DNA from: Paenibacillus sp. UNC451MF
GTDB taxonomy: Bacteria > Bacillota > Bacilli > Paenibacillales > NBRC-103111
DNA length: 64,000 nt
Direction of reading: 5' to 3'
Assembly (NCBI RefSeq): GCF_000686845.1
Contig: NZ_JMLS01000005.1
Coordinates: forward strand, 1-64,000
Shown here: in pieces, positions 16,320 to 24,563 of the stretch
Layout: each line of letters starts with the position of its first letter
Position numbering within the stretch: the stretch's first letter is position 1
Made by a program: the position numbers and the translations under genes
Notes under the pieces: model-generated
Told to the model about the DNA's origin: nothing
What the model saw: the letters and a program-made list of their open reading frames with translations, nothing else
Database searches by the model: none

Positions 16320-16779
16320 CCAGCTCCAGCAGACCGTGCTGCTGCAAAAATGACTCCGGATCGCTCGGACAATCGAATACGTATGGCTTGCCCTCACTGC
16401 TGAATACAAGCAGATGAGGGCTTTCTTTTTCCTTTGAGTCAATAAATAGGTACAATTCAGCCGCGTTCATGGTGAGCCAATTATGTTGAACGGGAAGAGG
16501 GGGCTGAAGAGGTATATGTACGACGATCCCTGATTCGGCTTCAACGCGAGCTCTTAAAGAGAGACTGTGCACAGCCTTCAACCAGCTTGCCGCTTGCTCA
16601 CGAAAATCGGGAGTATTAGGTAGTGTTGCTACAACTTGCTCTTGCTGCACATCAAATACCTGTACGGGAGGTTGCGGCTCGGCATGAACGGAAGACATGG
16701 AGGTTAGGCATATCAAAGCGGCAATCCATGCAGAACGTAAAAGCATGCTGCCATAACGTGAAGTACGGGGGCGATTCAA
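16285..16779 (-). CDS. Secreted hypothetical protein
   Basis: A 164-residue protein with a signal peptide (basic start, hydrophobic SAWIAALICLTSMSS, cleavage probably after VHA at about residue 33). The mature part is about 130 residues with no Cys and no recognised domain. Translation starts at TTG, seven bases after GGAGAG. Its 3' end overlaps the end of the acetyltransferase on the opposite strand by 35 bp, and no terminator lies between them. Function not recognised. Confidence 0.7.
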   Translation of the reverse strand: MNRPRTSRYGSMLLRSAWIAALICLTSMSSVHAEPQPPVQVFDVQQEQVVATLPNTPDFREQAASWLKAVHSLSLRARVEAESGIVVHIPLQPPLPVQHNWLTMNAAELYLFIDSKEKESPHLLVFSSEGKPYVFDCPSDPESFLQQHGLLELARKSQANTSGP

Positions 16780-16868
16780 GGGGCATCTCTCCGATTCATT
16801 GGATTTTATAGCTAGTATGACTCATTAAATAAGAGTTCATCCCTTGAAGCGATCCCTTGTCTTTTGAA

Positions 16869-16914
16869 CGACTTTGACTAAGGTCTGTCCTTCTCCCCGA
16901 CTTTGGTCTAGGTG
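16869..16914 (+). promoter_or_regulatory. Direct repeats upstream of the Lia/Psp operon (LiaR-box candidate)
   Basis: CGACTTTG-N5-AGGTC (16869-16885) and CGACTTTG-N4-AGGTG (16898-16914) match at 12 of 17 positions and start 29 bp apart, on nearly the same helix face. They lie about 45 bp upstream of a weak promoter, where a LiaR/VraR-type activator would bind. Assignment to the operon's own LiaR is inference. Confidence 0.4.
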
Positions 16915-16935
16915 CAAAAACCGACGCAGGTCCGT

Positions 16936-16964
16936 TTTGGAAAAAACCTAAAGAGCCTAAAATA
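16936..16964 (+). promoter_or_regulatory. Weak promoter candidate of the Lia/Psp operon
   Basis: TTTTGG, a 17-base spacer and TAAAAT precede the LiaI-like gene by about 47 bases. The -35 box is poor, as expected if an activator is needed. Confidence 0.35.
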
Positions 16965-17010
16965 AAGACATGAACGAACGACATGACAACGAAAGGCGGT
17001 GAATACATAA

Positions 17011-17313
17011 ATGAGACTAAATCGACACAGTGGTCTGGCGCTGCTGCTTATCTTCTTCGGAGCCATCATCCTGTTGAATAAGATTGGATTTCACACAGGA
17101 CATATTATGAGCTACGTATTTCCATTAGCTCTAGTCGGGTTAGGTTGGCTTGGTATTAAGAACGGACGCTCTGCAATCGGTTGGATCTTGCTCGTATTCG
17201 GAGGTTTGATTCTTCTCGGCAAACTATCCGGGTTAATTGCTATCGCGGTTGCTATCGGATTTATCTGCTACGGTGTATCCATCTTGAGGAAGAAATCACA
17301 CGACGCTTATTAA
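17011..17313 (+). CDS. liaI: LiaI-like small membrane protein
   Basis: A 100-residue protein with three to four hydrophobic helices and conserved Gly-rich turns (LIFFGAIILLNKIG, GLGWLGIKNGR, ILLVFGGLILLGKL), resembling the LiaI/LiaF-like membrane region family. In Bacillus subtilis LiaI is the most strongly induced protein of the response to lipid II-binding antibiotics and tethers LiaH, a PspA homologue. It is first in a seven-gene run with two PspA genes, PspC, LiaF and LiaSR. A GGCGGTG site lies before the ATG. The symbol is by analogy. Confidence 0.75.
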   Translation: MRLNRHSGLALLLIFFGAIILLNKIGFHTGHIMSYVFPLALVGLGWLGIKNGRSAIGWILLVFGGLILLGKLSGLIAIAVAIGFICYGVSILRKKSHDAY

Positions 17314-17374
17314 TTCAGATAACATAACGATCTTGTCAAAGGATGAATGATTACGAAGAAAAGGTGGTAAGAGC

Positions 17375-18064
17375 ATGAGTTTAGGCAAAAGATTCAGGGA
17401 CATTACGGTAGCGACGTTCAACGAAATGCTGGAACAATCGGAAGATCCGGTACGCTTGATTGATAAATATTTGAATTCGCAAGCTGAGCAAATCCGCGAA
17501 TCAGAAAAGCTCTTGCAGCAATGCTTATCCCACGCTGCATCGCTTAGACAGCAATATATGAATGCAGCTCAGTTGAAAGAACGCCGTGAGCAGCAGGCAG
17601 TTATCGCTTTAAAAGCAGGCGAGGAAGAAGTTGCCCGCATTGCGCTGCAGGAGAAATTGCAGCAGGAGGAGCGCAGCACGCAGTACAAAGCGCTGTATGA
17701 GCAAAGCAAGCTCGGTATCGTCGAGTTGGAGGAACAGGTTCAGCAGCTTAAGTCGGACTTCGAGGAAGTGGCTGCTAAGCGCAGCTACTACATTGCAAGG
17801 CTCGAAAGCGTACGCCTCCAGCAGCGCATGAATGAACGTCTGCGCGGTATGGGCGGCGGGTTTGGCGCAGCGCAGCCTAGAATGTTTGACAGGCTGGAGG
17901 ATCGCGTATCCGATATGGAGATGACGGCGCGCACGCTCCGGGAAGTCCGCTCGCAAAGCCGGGACGCTTTCATGGCGGCAGGCACAGCAGCATCTCAAGT
18001 GCTGGAGAGTGAGTTAGCTAAGCTTAAATCGAAACTACAGCAGGAGGGCTGGATGCGATCATGA
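17375..18064 (+). CDS. PspA/IM30 family protein 1 (LiaH-like)
   Basis: A 229-residue coiled-coil protein of the PspA/Vipp1/IM30 family. It opens with the amphipathic-helix start (LGKRFRDITVATFNEML) followed by EDPVRLIDKYL, a signature of the family, and long heptad-rich helices to about residue 180. Family members form rings or rods on damaged membranes and help hold the proton gradient. Gly-rich MGGGFGAAQP at about 152-161 separates the last helices. It overlaps pspC by four bases. AAAGGTGG precedes the ATG. Confidence 0.9.
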   Translation: MSLGKRFRDITVATFNEMLEQSEDPVRLIDKYLNSQAEQIRESEKLLQQCLSHAASLRQQYMNAAQLKERREQQAVIALKAGEEEVARIALQEKLQQEERSTQYKALYEQSKLGIVELEEQVQQLKSDFEEVAAKRSYYIARLESVRLQQRMNERLRGMGGGFGAAQPRMFDRLEDRVSDMEMTARTLREVRSQSRDAFMAAGTAASQVLESELAKLKSKLQQEGWMRS

Positions 18065-18594
18065 CCAGAATATACCGTTCACGAATCGACCGTAAAGTGA
18101 CCGGCCTCTGCGGAGGATTATCCGATACATTAAGAATTGATTCGAATTTACTTAGATTGATTGTTGTCGTAACAGCGTTCTTTTCCGCTGGAGTGGTTAT
18201 CCCGCTGTACTTCCTGGCTGCTTTGGTCATACCAAGCGAGCCATACCCAGAAGGTCCTTACTCCTCCGGCGGTTACGGCTATGGAGGACCTGGTCAAGGC
18301 CAATGGAATCAGGCAGGCGCAGGATCCCAATGGGGCTCCGGTTTCGGAAGAAAGCGTCACTGCGGCTCGCATAGACGCGATGATAGAGATCCACGCGGTC
18401 AACAGTTTGAAGGACAATATAACCAAGCAGGATATGGATACGAGGGTCAGCAGCAATCTAAGGATCAAGCTGGCTCCAATCTGGACGATATGATGAAAGA
18501 TATCGAGAAAAAAGCAATGTGGAAAGAAATTGAGGAGCTTCGCAGCAAAGTGGCTCAATACGAAAAACAACAACAATCTAAGGGAGATGTTTAA
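18061..18594 (+). CDS. PspC domain protein with Gly/Tyr/Gln-rich linker
   Basis: A 177-residue protein. Residues 1-62 form a PspC domain ([15 protein letters not shown] start, one membrane helix around 40-60). The linker from 63 to about 140 is rich in Gly, Tyr, Pro and Gln, probably extracytoplasmic or disordered, with a His/Arg patch. A C-terminal coiled coil (about 145-177, [21 protein letters not shown]) could meet the PspA proteins encoded on both sides. In proteobacteria PspC conveys membrane stress to PspA. The ATG overlaps the stop of the first PspA gene, and the next gene starts two bases after its stop. Confidence 0.88.
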   Translation: MTRIYRSRIDRKVTGLCGGLSDTLRIDSNLLRLIVVVTAFFSAGVVIPLYFLAALVIPSEPYPEGPYSSGGYGYGGPGQGQWNQAGAGSQWGSGFGRKRHCGSHRRDDRDPRGQQFEGQYNQAGYGYEGQQQSKDQAGSNLDDMMKDIEKKAMWKEIEELRSKVAQYEKQQQSKGDV

Positions 18595-18596
18595 TA

Positions 18597-19307
18597 ATGG
18601 GAGTATTTTCTAGAATTAAAGATATGACGAAAGCGTCGATGCATGAACTGTTGGATAAAGTGGAAGATCCTATTGTTATGCTGAATCAATACCTTCGCGA
18701 TATGGAAGAGGAGATTGCTCAAGCCGAAGTGACGGTTGCTCGTCAAATCGCAACGGAGCGCAAGGTGAAAGAGCGTTGGGATGAAGCCATTCGTTTGACG
18801 GCACAGCGTGAAGAACAGGCTAAGGAAGCTTTGAAAAATGGCCAGGAAGCAGCTGCTCGTCAAGCTTTGGAACAAAAGCTCTACTACGAGGGCAAAATTA
18901 CGGAGTATGCCGAGATGCATGCTGGGTCCAAAGCGCAAGCTGAAGAACTGGTCCAACAGCTTCATGAGATGAAGGATGCGTTCTATCAAATGCGCAACAA
19001 GCGCAGCGAGCTTGTATCCCGTGCTCAATTGGCGAAAGCTAAGAAGCAAATGGCTGAAGTAACTACGAATAATGTGATTGATGGCGGCAATGCAGTAAAA
19101 GGGTTCCGTCGCATGGAAGATAAAATTCTTTCCTTGGAAGTGGAAGCTGAAATTGCTCGCAAACCTTATGTGAATACTTATACATCCGGAACCGGATTCG
19201 CCGGAACGGCAGGAGGATATGGCGCGGTCGACACAGAAAAGCAGCAAAAAGTCGACGATCAGCTTCAGCTCTTAAAAGAAAAGCTCAATGCGGAAAAATC
19301 CCAATAA
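18597..19307 (+). CDS. PspA/IM30 family protein 2
   Basis: A second PspA paralogue, 236 residues, with the family opening [19 protein letters not shown], then [18 protein letters not shown], long heptad helices to about 185, a Gly/Thr-rich linker (about 190-213) and a short C-terminal helix. It is closer to the general PspA/Vipp1 pattern than the first copy, which suggests split roles such as membrane binding and regulation. Translation starts two bases after pspC, with AAGGGAG inside its end. A long hairpin follows before liaF. Confidence 0.92.
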   Translation: MGVFSRIKDMTKASMHELLDKVEDPIVMLNQYLRDMEEEIAQAEVTVARQIATERKVKERWDEAIRLTAQREEQAKEALKNGQEAAARQALEQKLYYEGKITEYAEMHAGSKAQAEELVQQLHEMKDAFYQMRNKRSELVSRAQLAKAKKQMAEVTTNNVIDGGNAVKGFRRMEDKILSLEVEAEIARKPYVNTYTSGTGFAGTAGGYGAVDTEKQQKVDDQLQLLKEKLNAEKSQ

Positions 19308-19378
19308 GGAAAAGCTGTGAATCGCAACTTAAAATCCTCTTTGAGGCTATAACAAATTATGATATGCTAGGAAAGGCA

Positions 19379-19415
19379 AAAAGCCATAGGGCAATTCAAG
19401 GCCGCTATGGCTTTT
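19379..19415 (+). terminator. Strong hairpin between PspA-2 and liaF (terminator or attenuator)
   Basis: GCAAAAAGCCATAG and CTATGGCTTTTGC form a stem of about 13 bp with one bulged A; the 3' arm ends in TTTT and then GCG. It may end a part of transcripts, lowering liaFSR expression relative to the effector genes. No separate strong promoter is clear after it. Confidence 0.5.
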
Positions 19416-19466
19416 GCGCCTATCAAAGGGCGAACCAGAATCGACATAAGAAGGGAGGCAGCACGG

Positions 19467-20132
19467 ATGAAGAAGAATTGGCGAAGTCGGAACAATAACC
19501 GAAACGTGGCTCTAATTTTGATCGGTGTCGGTATCTACCTGCTACTCGATAACCACTTCGGCTTTTTCACCGTGTTGGCTCTTTTATTTATACTTTTCGG
19601 CATTAATAAAATAAGAACAGCGTCAGTACGAAAAGGATATATATTTATCGGAATCGGATTGGTCATTCTGATTGGGGGGAATCTCTCCCTGCTGCTAGCG
19701 GTTGTGCTGATCTCTCTCGGTTTCTTCTATATACGCTCCAAACAGCTTCAACGAGGGGATGACTATGTCAGGAAGCAAAGCTTGATTGAAAGCATTCGCT
19801 GGGGAAGAGAGCCATGGGTACTGCGCAGCAGCTCCATATGGAATGTACTGGGTGAACTGCAGATCGATCTGACCTATGCCATTCCTGAGCAGCAGGAAAC
19901 GACGATAGTACTGCAGGGCGTCATTGCCGATGTGGATATCATCGTACCTGAAGATATGGGAGTGTCGGTAACCTCCTCGGTCTTGTTCGGACAATCCGAT
20001 ATCGGACCATTGAAGGAAGCCGGAGCCTTGAATAAAACGGTATGGCAGTCCCAAAACTATGAGACGGCAGATACTAGAGTGAAGCTGCTGATCTCTTATG
20101 TTGTAGCTGATGTGGATATCAAGATCGTATAG
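19467..20132 (+). CDS. liaF: LiaF-like negative regulator of the Lia system
   Basis: A 221-residue protein with about four membrane helices (about 15-85) and a C-terminal beta-rich domain of the DUF2154 type (about 115-221: GELQIDLTYAIPE, VIADVDIIVPEDMGV, SDIGPL, ISYVVADVDIKIV). In Bacillus subtilis LiaF keeps the kinase LiaS off in the absence of envelope stress. The start at 19467 follows a GGGAGG site; an upstream in-frame start at 19407 overlaps the hairpin and is not preferred. It lies 69 bp before liaS. Confidence 0.87.
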   Translation: MKKNWRSRNNNRNVALILIGVGIYLLLDNHFGFFTVLALLFILFGINKIRTASVRKGYIFIGIGLVILIGGNLSLLLAVVLISLGFFYIRSKQLQRGDDYVRKQSLIESIRWGREPWVLRSSSIWNVLGELQIDLTYAIPEQQETTIVLQGVIADVDIIVPEDMGVSVTSSVLFGQSDIGPLKEAGALNKTVWQSQNYETADTRVKLLISYVVADVDIKIV

Positions 20133-20201
20133 TGCAACAAAATGCCGCATAGTTATCGTCTATGATTTAATGCGGATTAGATAAAATTGGAGGCCGAATG
20201 G

Positions 20202-21296
20202 ATGGAAGGGCATGATAAGCGACTGACCAACATGATATGGCGAAGCATGGGCGAGTCGATAATCCTCAGCCTTCTTTTGTTTGGGGTCATCGTGTACTTT
20301 CTTAGTTCCAACGGCTACATAAAGGAATTCACCACTTGGCAGGAAGGTGTGCAGCTCAGTCTGACGGTCATTGGAATCGTAACCGTGATTGGCGGTGCCT
20401 ACGGACTGTGGAACAGCAGCAAGACGAAGCGTCGTCTGGAGCTGCTCCGTGAAGTGATGATATCTCTGGAAAAAGGAAACTTAAGCCGTAAGGTGCCTCC
20501 TTTGGGGGAAGATGAGATAGGTCGGCTTGGAGAGCAGCTGAACCAAATTACGAAAAAATGGGAGGAGCAGGTGACCTCACTCCAGCGATTGTCGAGCAAT
20601 AATGCACAGCTGGCTCAAAAAGCGAAATATTCGGCCATAGTGGAGGAGCGGCAGCGACTGGCACGAGAGCTCCATGATGCTGTCAGTCAGCAATTGTTCG
20701 CGATCTCGATGACTGCAACTGCCGTAGGAAGGACACTCGATAAGGATTTCGACAAAACGTTGTTCGAGAAGGCAAAACGGCAAATTCATCTGATTGAAGA
20801 AATGGCATCTGTAGCCCAATCGGAAATGCGCGCGCTTCTCTTACATCTGCGCCCTGTGCATCTTGAAGGAAAACGGCTTGCTGAAGGTCTGCTAGAGCTT
20901 CTGCAGGAGCTTATGGCCAAGGTGCCTATGGAAATAGCATGGGAGCTGGAAGACGATGTGAAGCTGCCAAAAGGCATAGAGGACCATCTATTCCGGATTG
21001 TACAAGAAGCGATGTCGAATGCGCTGCGGCATTCCAAGGCAACCAAGATGGAGGTTCGACTTACGCAGCCATCGAGCGATGCGATTCGCTTACTTATCCG
21101 GGATAATGGGGTTGGCTTCGATCTCGACGCGAAAAAGCACGCTTCCTACGGGATTGTCACGATGAAAGAGCGTGTAAATGAAATTGGTGGCTCATTGAAT
21201 TTAATTACGGCGCCAGGCAAAGGAACTAGGATTGATATACGGGTACCGATTTTGGCGGAAGGGGGAGACCTGGATGGAGAACGAGATGGCGATTAA
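20202..21296 (+). CDS. liaS: Sensor histidine kinase LiaS/VraS type
   Basis: A 364-residue kinase with two membrane helices (about 18-38 and 48-68) around a very short extracytoplasmic loop, the intramembrane-sensing layout. A HAMP region (about 70-120) is followed by a HisKA_3 domain with phosphoacceptor His in [16 protein letters not shown], and an HATPase domain ([33 protein letters not shown]). The ATG at 20202 is eight bases after GGAGG; a TTG at 20187 overlaps the ribosome site. It overlaps liaR by 23 bases. Confidence 0.92.
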   Translation: MEGHDKRLTNMIWRSMGESIILSLLLFGVIVYFLSSNGYIKEFTTWQEGVQLSLTVIGIVTVIGGAYGLWNSSKTKRRLELLREVMISLEKGNLSRKVPPLGEDEIGRLGEQLNQITKKWEEQVTSLQRLSSNNAQLAQKAKYSAIVEERQRLARELHDAVSQQLFAISMTATAVGRTLDKDFDKTLFEKAKRQIHLIEEMASVAQSEMRALLLHLRPVHLEGKRLAEGLLELLQELMAKVPMEIAWELEDDVKLPKGIEDHLFRIVQEAMSNALRHSKATKMEVRLTQPSSDAIRLLIRDNGVGFDLDAKKHASYGIVTMKERVNEIGGSLNLITAPGKGTRIDIRVPILAEGGDLDGERDGD

Positions 21297-21924
21297 AGTG
21301 CTGCTGGTCGACGACCATGAAATGGTGCGGATCGGCTTGGCCGCTGTGCTGAGCACGGAGGAAGATATTGAGGTAGTAGGTGAGGCCAGCAATGGTGCTG
21401 AGGGCATACGTTTGGCTCAGGAATACAGGCCTGATGTGGTTCTTATGGACTTGGTCATGGAAGGAATGGACGGGATCGAAACGACCCGACGGCTTCTTCA
21501 GCTGTATCCCGAATGTAAGGTCATCGTGCTGACGAGCTTTTTGGATGATGAGAAAATGTACCCGGTAATTGAAGCGGGAGCCTTCAGTTACTTGTTGAAA
21601 ACATCCCGTGCTGCCGAAATTGCGCAAGCGATCCGGGCTGCGGTGAAAGGTCAATCCATCCTGGAATCTCAGGTTGCTTCCAAAATCATGAATCGCTTCC
21701 GCCAGCCAAAGGCTGCGGCTCCTGCTCACGAGGAATTAACGGAGAGGGAAATGGAAGTGCTTCGCTTAATTGCTTCCGGCAAATCCAATCAGGATGTGGC
21801 TGATGAGCTGTTTATCGGCATTAAAACGGTTAAGTTTCATGTCACGAATATTCTTGCGAAGCTGGGTGTGGAGGATCGAACACAAGCGGCGATCTACGCC
21901 TTTAAGAACGGTCTGGTGGAGTAG
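21274..21924 (+). CDS. liaR: Response regulator LiaR/VraR type (NarL family)
   Basis: A 216-residue regulator with a receiver domain (Asp13, Asp14, phosphoacceptor Asp59 in [13 protein letters not shown], Lys near 109) and a LuxR-type HTH (about 150-210, [25 protein letters not shown]). It is the cognate partner of LiaS and the expected activator of the operon. The ATG at 21274 has GGGGGAG six bases upstream. Its end overlaps the convergent TetR gene by 23 bp. Confidence 0.93.
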   Translation: MENEMAIKVLLVDDHEMVRIGLAAVLSTEEDIEVVGEASNGAEGIRLAQEYRPDVVLMDLVMEGMDGIETTRRLLQLYPECKVIVLTSFLDDEKMYPVIEAGAFSYLLKTSRAAEIAQAIRAAVKGQSILESQVASKIMNRFRQPKAAAPAHEELTEREMEVLRLIASGKSNQDVADELFIGIKTVKFHVTNILAKLGVEDRTQAAIYAFKNGLVE

Positions 21925-22498
21925 CGGCAATGCCGTCCCAATAGATGCGCCATACACCGTCCAATCGCTGTTCAAATTGCGGTCGGCCATAATAAAATAA
22001 CTGGAGAAAGCAGCCGTCCATCAAACATAGATAGGAGGCTAGCAGCTCCTCGACGGGCTCATCGCGGATGAGTCCTTTTTGTATACCTGTCGAAAAAATG
22101 TCGTGAAGCGGAGCGGTAAACATATGTTCGATTTCGATGAATTTTTGCTGGAGCTGTTCTTGGAGGAAGGTGGGAGGGAACAGCATGGCCCTTCGCAGGA
22201 AGGTGATTTTTTCTTCACTTATCAAATAATTGTCGCAAGAGTCCTGCAAAATGGCAAAGAGCTTTTCTTTAATGGAGTAATCGATGATAGACGTCAATAA
22301 TTGTCTGACACGGGCTGCATGTTCTTGGAGCAAATCCTCGAACAGCCGTAGGAATAAGTCTTCTTTGCTGCGAAAATGAGCGTATAGCGACGGCGTTTTA
22401 ATACCGACTTCCTTGGCAATGTCCGATAAAGGGGTACCCTCATACCCGTTACGTGCAAAGTGGCGTAAAGCAGCGGCTTTAATCGTGCTAGAAGTCAT
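21902..22498 (-). CDS. TetR-family transcriptional regulator
   Basis: A 198-residue repressor-type protein. The N-terminal HTH is at about residues 20-50 ([28 protein letters not shown]), followed by a variable all-helical ligand domain. Two matching palindromes in its upstream region (22538-22558 and 22603-22621) are probable operators. No efflux pump or enzyme is adjacent; the only downstream divergent reading frame is a 53-codon one at 22643. The 3' end overlaps liaR, so no terminator separates the two convergent genes. Confidence 0.9.
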   Translation of the reverse strand: MTSSTIKAAALRHFARNGYEGTPLSDIAKEVGIKTPSLYAHFRSKEDLFLRLFEDLLQEHAARVRQLLTSIIDYSIKEKLFAILQDSCDNYLISEEKITFLRRAMLFPPTFLQEQLQQKFIEIEHMFTAPLHDIFSTGIQKGLIRDEPVEELLASYLCLMDGCFLQLFYYGRPQFEQRLDGVWRIYWDGIAATPPDRS

Positions 22499-22537
22499 TT
22501 ATCAGAGCTCCATTTCCTAATGAATGATCGTTTATTA

Positions 22538-22558
22538 TATGTTATATATAATAACATA
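22538..22558. promoter_or_regulatory. TetR operator candidate 1
   Basis: TATGTTAT-ATATA-ATAACATA is a perfect inverted repeat of 8-base arms, 40 bases upstream of the TetR start. It shares the core TGTTAT-N5-ATAACA with the second site, 64 bp away centre to centre. Confidence 0.65.
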
Positions 22559-22602
22559 AATTATGCTTATTACAATAATATTCATAAGTTTGTCTATTGA
22601 AT

Positions 22603-22621
22603 GTGTTATCATACATAACAC
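22603..22621. promoter_or_regulatory. TetR operator candidate 2
   Basis: GTGTTAT-CATAC-ATAACAC is a perfect inverted repeat of 7-base arms with the same core and spacing as site 1. It overlaps a possible divergent promoter and lies 22 bases before the small reading frame at 22643. Confidence 0.65.
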
Positions 22622-22642
22622 TCGGAACAAGGGCGGAATGGT

Positions 22643-22804
22643 ATGAATAACAGTGTGAAAGTGAGAAGTAACATGAATTTAAAATCGATGAGTTGTTTTT
22701 ATAAGTGTAGACGTAGAAAGCGATTGGAGATAATAAAGCATAAACATTTATCTAGGATTATCGAGGTTTCGAATCCAACTTGTTGTTCAAATTCAAAATA
22801 TTAG
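22643..22804 (+). CDS. Possible small Cys-containing protein
   Basis: A 53-codon reading frame (ATG to TAG) encoding a basic peptide with Cys at 18, 22, 47 and 48 and a Lys/Arg-rich centre (KCRRRKRLEIIKHKHL). The ribosome site is weak (AGGGCGG). The position just behind a palindrome matching the TetR operator is the main reason to list it. It resembles nothing I recognise and may be a chance frame. Confidence 0.25.
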   Translation: MNNSVKVRSNMNLKSMSCFYKCRRRKRLEIIKHKHLSRIIEVSNPTCCSNSKY

Positions 22805-23269
22805 GTAGAGAAGTTCACATATTCGGGTAGAGATTAAACACTAAAATGCTGTCGTCAGAAAACGAAGGTTTGACGAGAAATTGAAGGATTCGACTCAGAC
22901 ATTCAATCCAATATGTAAAGCAAGATCTTTGTCGGGAGGCAGCTAACAAAAAGTGATTATTTCCGGGGAAATTGACAAAAGGCAAAATCGCGTCAAATCG
23001 ACTCGATTTTGCGCCAGCCGATCTGCAAATCATACTAAATAGGTCGTTTAAGATGCCGCTTCTTCTTTAAAAAAGAGAAACCGGCATCTTATTGAGGAAA
23101 TATTCGTAATGGGCGAAAGAAAATCATACTTTGTTTCGTCTATATATGTAGGGAAATGAATTGTAAAAAACGTTCTGAGAATAATTCGAGAGTTCTTTAA
23201 ACGAAATAAATTGACTGGGAACAAGCTGCTTGAGCAGTCAGGCAATCTGTCAATAAAGGAGAGTGGAAG
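22805..23269. other. Gene-poor gap with two hairpins
   Basis: Within this gap GCAAAATCG / CGATTTTGC (about 22981-23011) and TAAGATGCCG / CGGCATCTTA (23049-23091) form 9- and 10-bp stems with loops of 13 and 23 bases. The second has no following T-run. Further down, ATTGACTG..CAGTCA..GTCAAT repeats lie just before the gene at 23270. I see no credible gene. Small RNA or decayed sequence are both possible. Confidence 0.45.
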
Positions 23270-23539
23270 ATGTCTGTTCATGTAGTTGAAGACAGAAGGG
23301 TGTCTGTGCCACTGAATAACATAGAAAAAACGGTGGTACTACGGCGTTATGAAGAGTACTGCTATCAGATAGCCTTCTTTATGCTGAGAAATGAAGGGTT
23401 AGCGATGGAGGCGACCAAGCAAACGCTGACAGCATTGTATAAATGCAGAGAGTGGTTTGAAATGACGGAGGATGGACGTTTGGCTAAGGCGAAGCAGGCT
23501 GCTTTAATGCATTCTCTCGAAGCTAAAAAGCGCGGCTAA
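23270..23539 (+). CDS. Sigma-70 region-2-like small protein
   Basis: An 89-residue protein. Residues 23-65 (LRRYEEYCYQIAFFMLRNEGLAMEATKQTL..LYKCREWF) look like region 2 of an ECF sigma factor, which binds RNA polymerase and the -10 element, but no region 4 follows. It could be a truncated sigma factor, a small accessory factor or an anti-termination-like protein; this is inference by eye. AAAGGAGAG precedes the ATG. Its stop lies inside the terminator hairpin of the convergent gene. Confidence 0.6.
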   Translation: MSVHVVEDRRVSVPLNNIEKTVVLRRYEEYCYQIAFFMLRNEGLAMEATKQTLTALYKCREWFEMTEDGRLAKAKQAALMHSLEAKKRG

Positions 23540-23547
23540 AGCCGCGC
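23525..23547 (-). terminator. Terminator of the minus-strand gene at 23549
   Basis: GCGCGGCT-AA-AGCCGCGC is a perfect 8-bp stem; on the minus strand it is followed by TTTTT (23529-23525). It begins directly at the 3' end of the minus-strand gene and overlaps the stop region of the sigma-like gene. Confidence 0.75.
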
Positions 23548-23548
23548 G

Positions 23549-24271
23549 TTATAAGTATTGGTTCAGAAGAATTCCGGTAAGAGGGATGGGAAGATAAGTG
23601 TTTACCTGGCTGCGCTCCCATTGTCGAAAGGAATAATTCGTAATCGACTTAAAAGGCGGTTGTCCTTTGTCGATAAACTGCTCAGGCGGCAAGGCAAGAA
23701 GGCGGCTGGCTGCTGAGGACAGGATGGTTGCGAAATCACCTGTCTTGGTTAGGTCGAGTTGGTCCTGATCCGACAGGTCGTTCATCTGCAGTATTCCATC
23801 GTTCATTTGTCGAATGCCCAGCTGTTCCAGCGGTACAGAAGATAGATCGCCCAGCGCCTTCTGTATGGTCTTGCTGCTTATGGATCGCGAGGTGGAGGCA
23901 ATAGCATTATGAAGATTGTTATAGCTTTGGACCAATTCCACAACCTGTTGTTGTTGGAAGGTGGTCTTTTTTTCATTTGTAGCTAAAGAGGAATCGGCAT
24001 CGGCTTCCAGATCTGGTTCAGCTTTGGACTCATGAGTTAGTGATTGGGCCGAATCCTTGACTTGACCTGCAGCGGACAATACACGGGATAACTCTTGCGC
24101 AGCAAATAGCGCAAAAGGATCGAAATCATTTCGAACCACAGGAGACGCATTCGAGGGTGCAGAGGAAAAGGTAGACAAGAGTCGTGAGCGGCGCTTCCAA
24201 AGTTCCTCACCGGAATGCCACAGGGCATTGGTACGATAAGTTCGAGCCACTTGAGAGAGCTTGTTCAGCAT
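23549..24271 (-). CDS. Hypothetical protein
   Basis: A 240-residue soluble protein without signal peptide or membrane helix; I do not recognise the family. It has an Arg-rich N-terminal region (about 12-32), a low-complexity acidic/Ser stretch (about 70-100) and a helical middle with Gln-rich TTFQQQQVVELVQSYNNLHNAI. GGAGGT lies upstream of the ATG and a tight terminator follows, so it is a single-gene unit. Confidence 0.65.
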   Translation of the reverse strand: MLNKLSQVARTYRTNALWHSGEELWKRRSRLLSTFSSAPSNASPVVRNDFDPFALFAAQELSRVLSAAGQVKDSAQSLTHESKAEPDLEADADSSLATNEKKTTFQQQQVVELVQSYNNLHNAIASTSRSISSKTIQKALGDLSSVPLEQLGIRQMNDGILQMNDLSDQDQLDLTKTGDFATILSSAASRLLALPPEQFIDKGQPPFKSITNYSFRQWERSQVNTYLPIPLTGILLNQYL

Positions 24272-24348
24272 GCTTCAATACCTCCGCATTCATTAAGAAA
24301 TCAGATGGTTCTATTATACATAAAGTTTCGGATTCCGTAAATTGGAAC

Positions 24349-24378
24349 TTGACATAATCGTAAATACTACTGTATGAT
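24349..24378 (+). promoter_or_regulatory. Sigma-A promoter for the micropeptide at 24412
   Basis: TTGACA, an 18-base spacer and TATGAT (with TG directly before the hexamer) give a near-consensus vegetative promoter, 34 bases upstream of the 29-residue reading frame. Confidence 0.7.
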
Positions 24379-24411
24379 ATAGAATTAACTTGGAAAAAGG
24401 GGCATTTCGTC

Positions 24412-24501
24412 ATGGATTGGGTACAAACGGCCGTTATTGTGGTTGTCGTTATCGTTTGCGTGCTGTTTCTTGCCTTCGTCGGTAAAAAATATTTGAAGTA
24501 A
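24412..24501 (+). CDS. Single-span membrane micropeptide
   Basis: A 29-residue peptide with one hydrophobic helix (about residues 6-24, VQTAVIVVVVIVCVLFLAF) and a basic C-terminus (GKKYLK). A near-consensus promoter and an AAAGGGG ribosome site support expression, so I consider it real despite its size. Function unknown; it may modulate a membrane complex. Confidence 0.6.
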   Translation: MDWVQTAVIVVVVIVCVLFLAFVGKKYLK

Positions 24502-24563
24502 TAGCAGAGCTTCCTGTCGCTTCATAGAATAAAGTAATTTCTTTATTCCGGGAGGCGACGCCA

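Noticed and set aside
22815-23033. A 72-codon minus-strand frame in the gap
   Set aside because: It has no ribosome site and spans one of the hairpins; composition does not look like the neighbouring genes.
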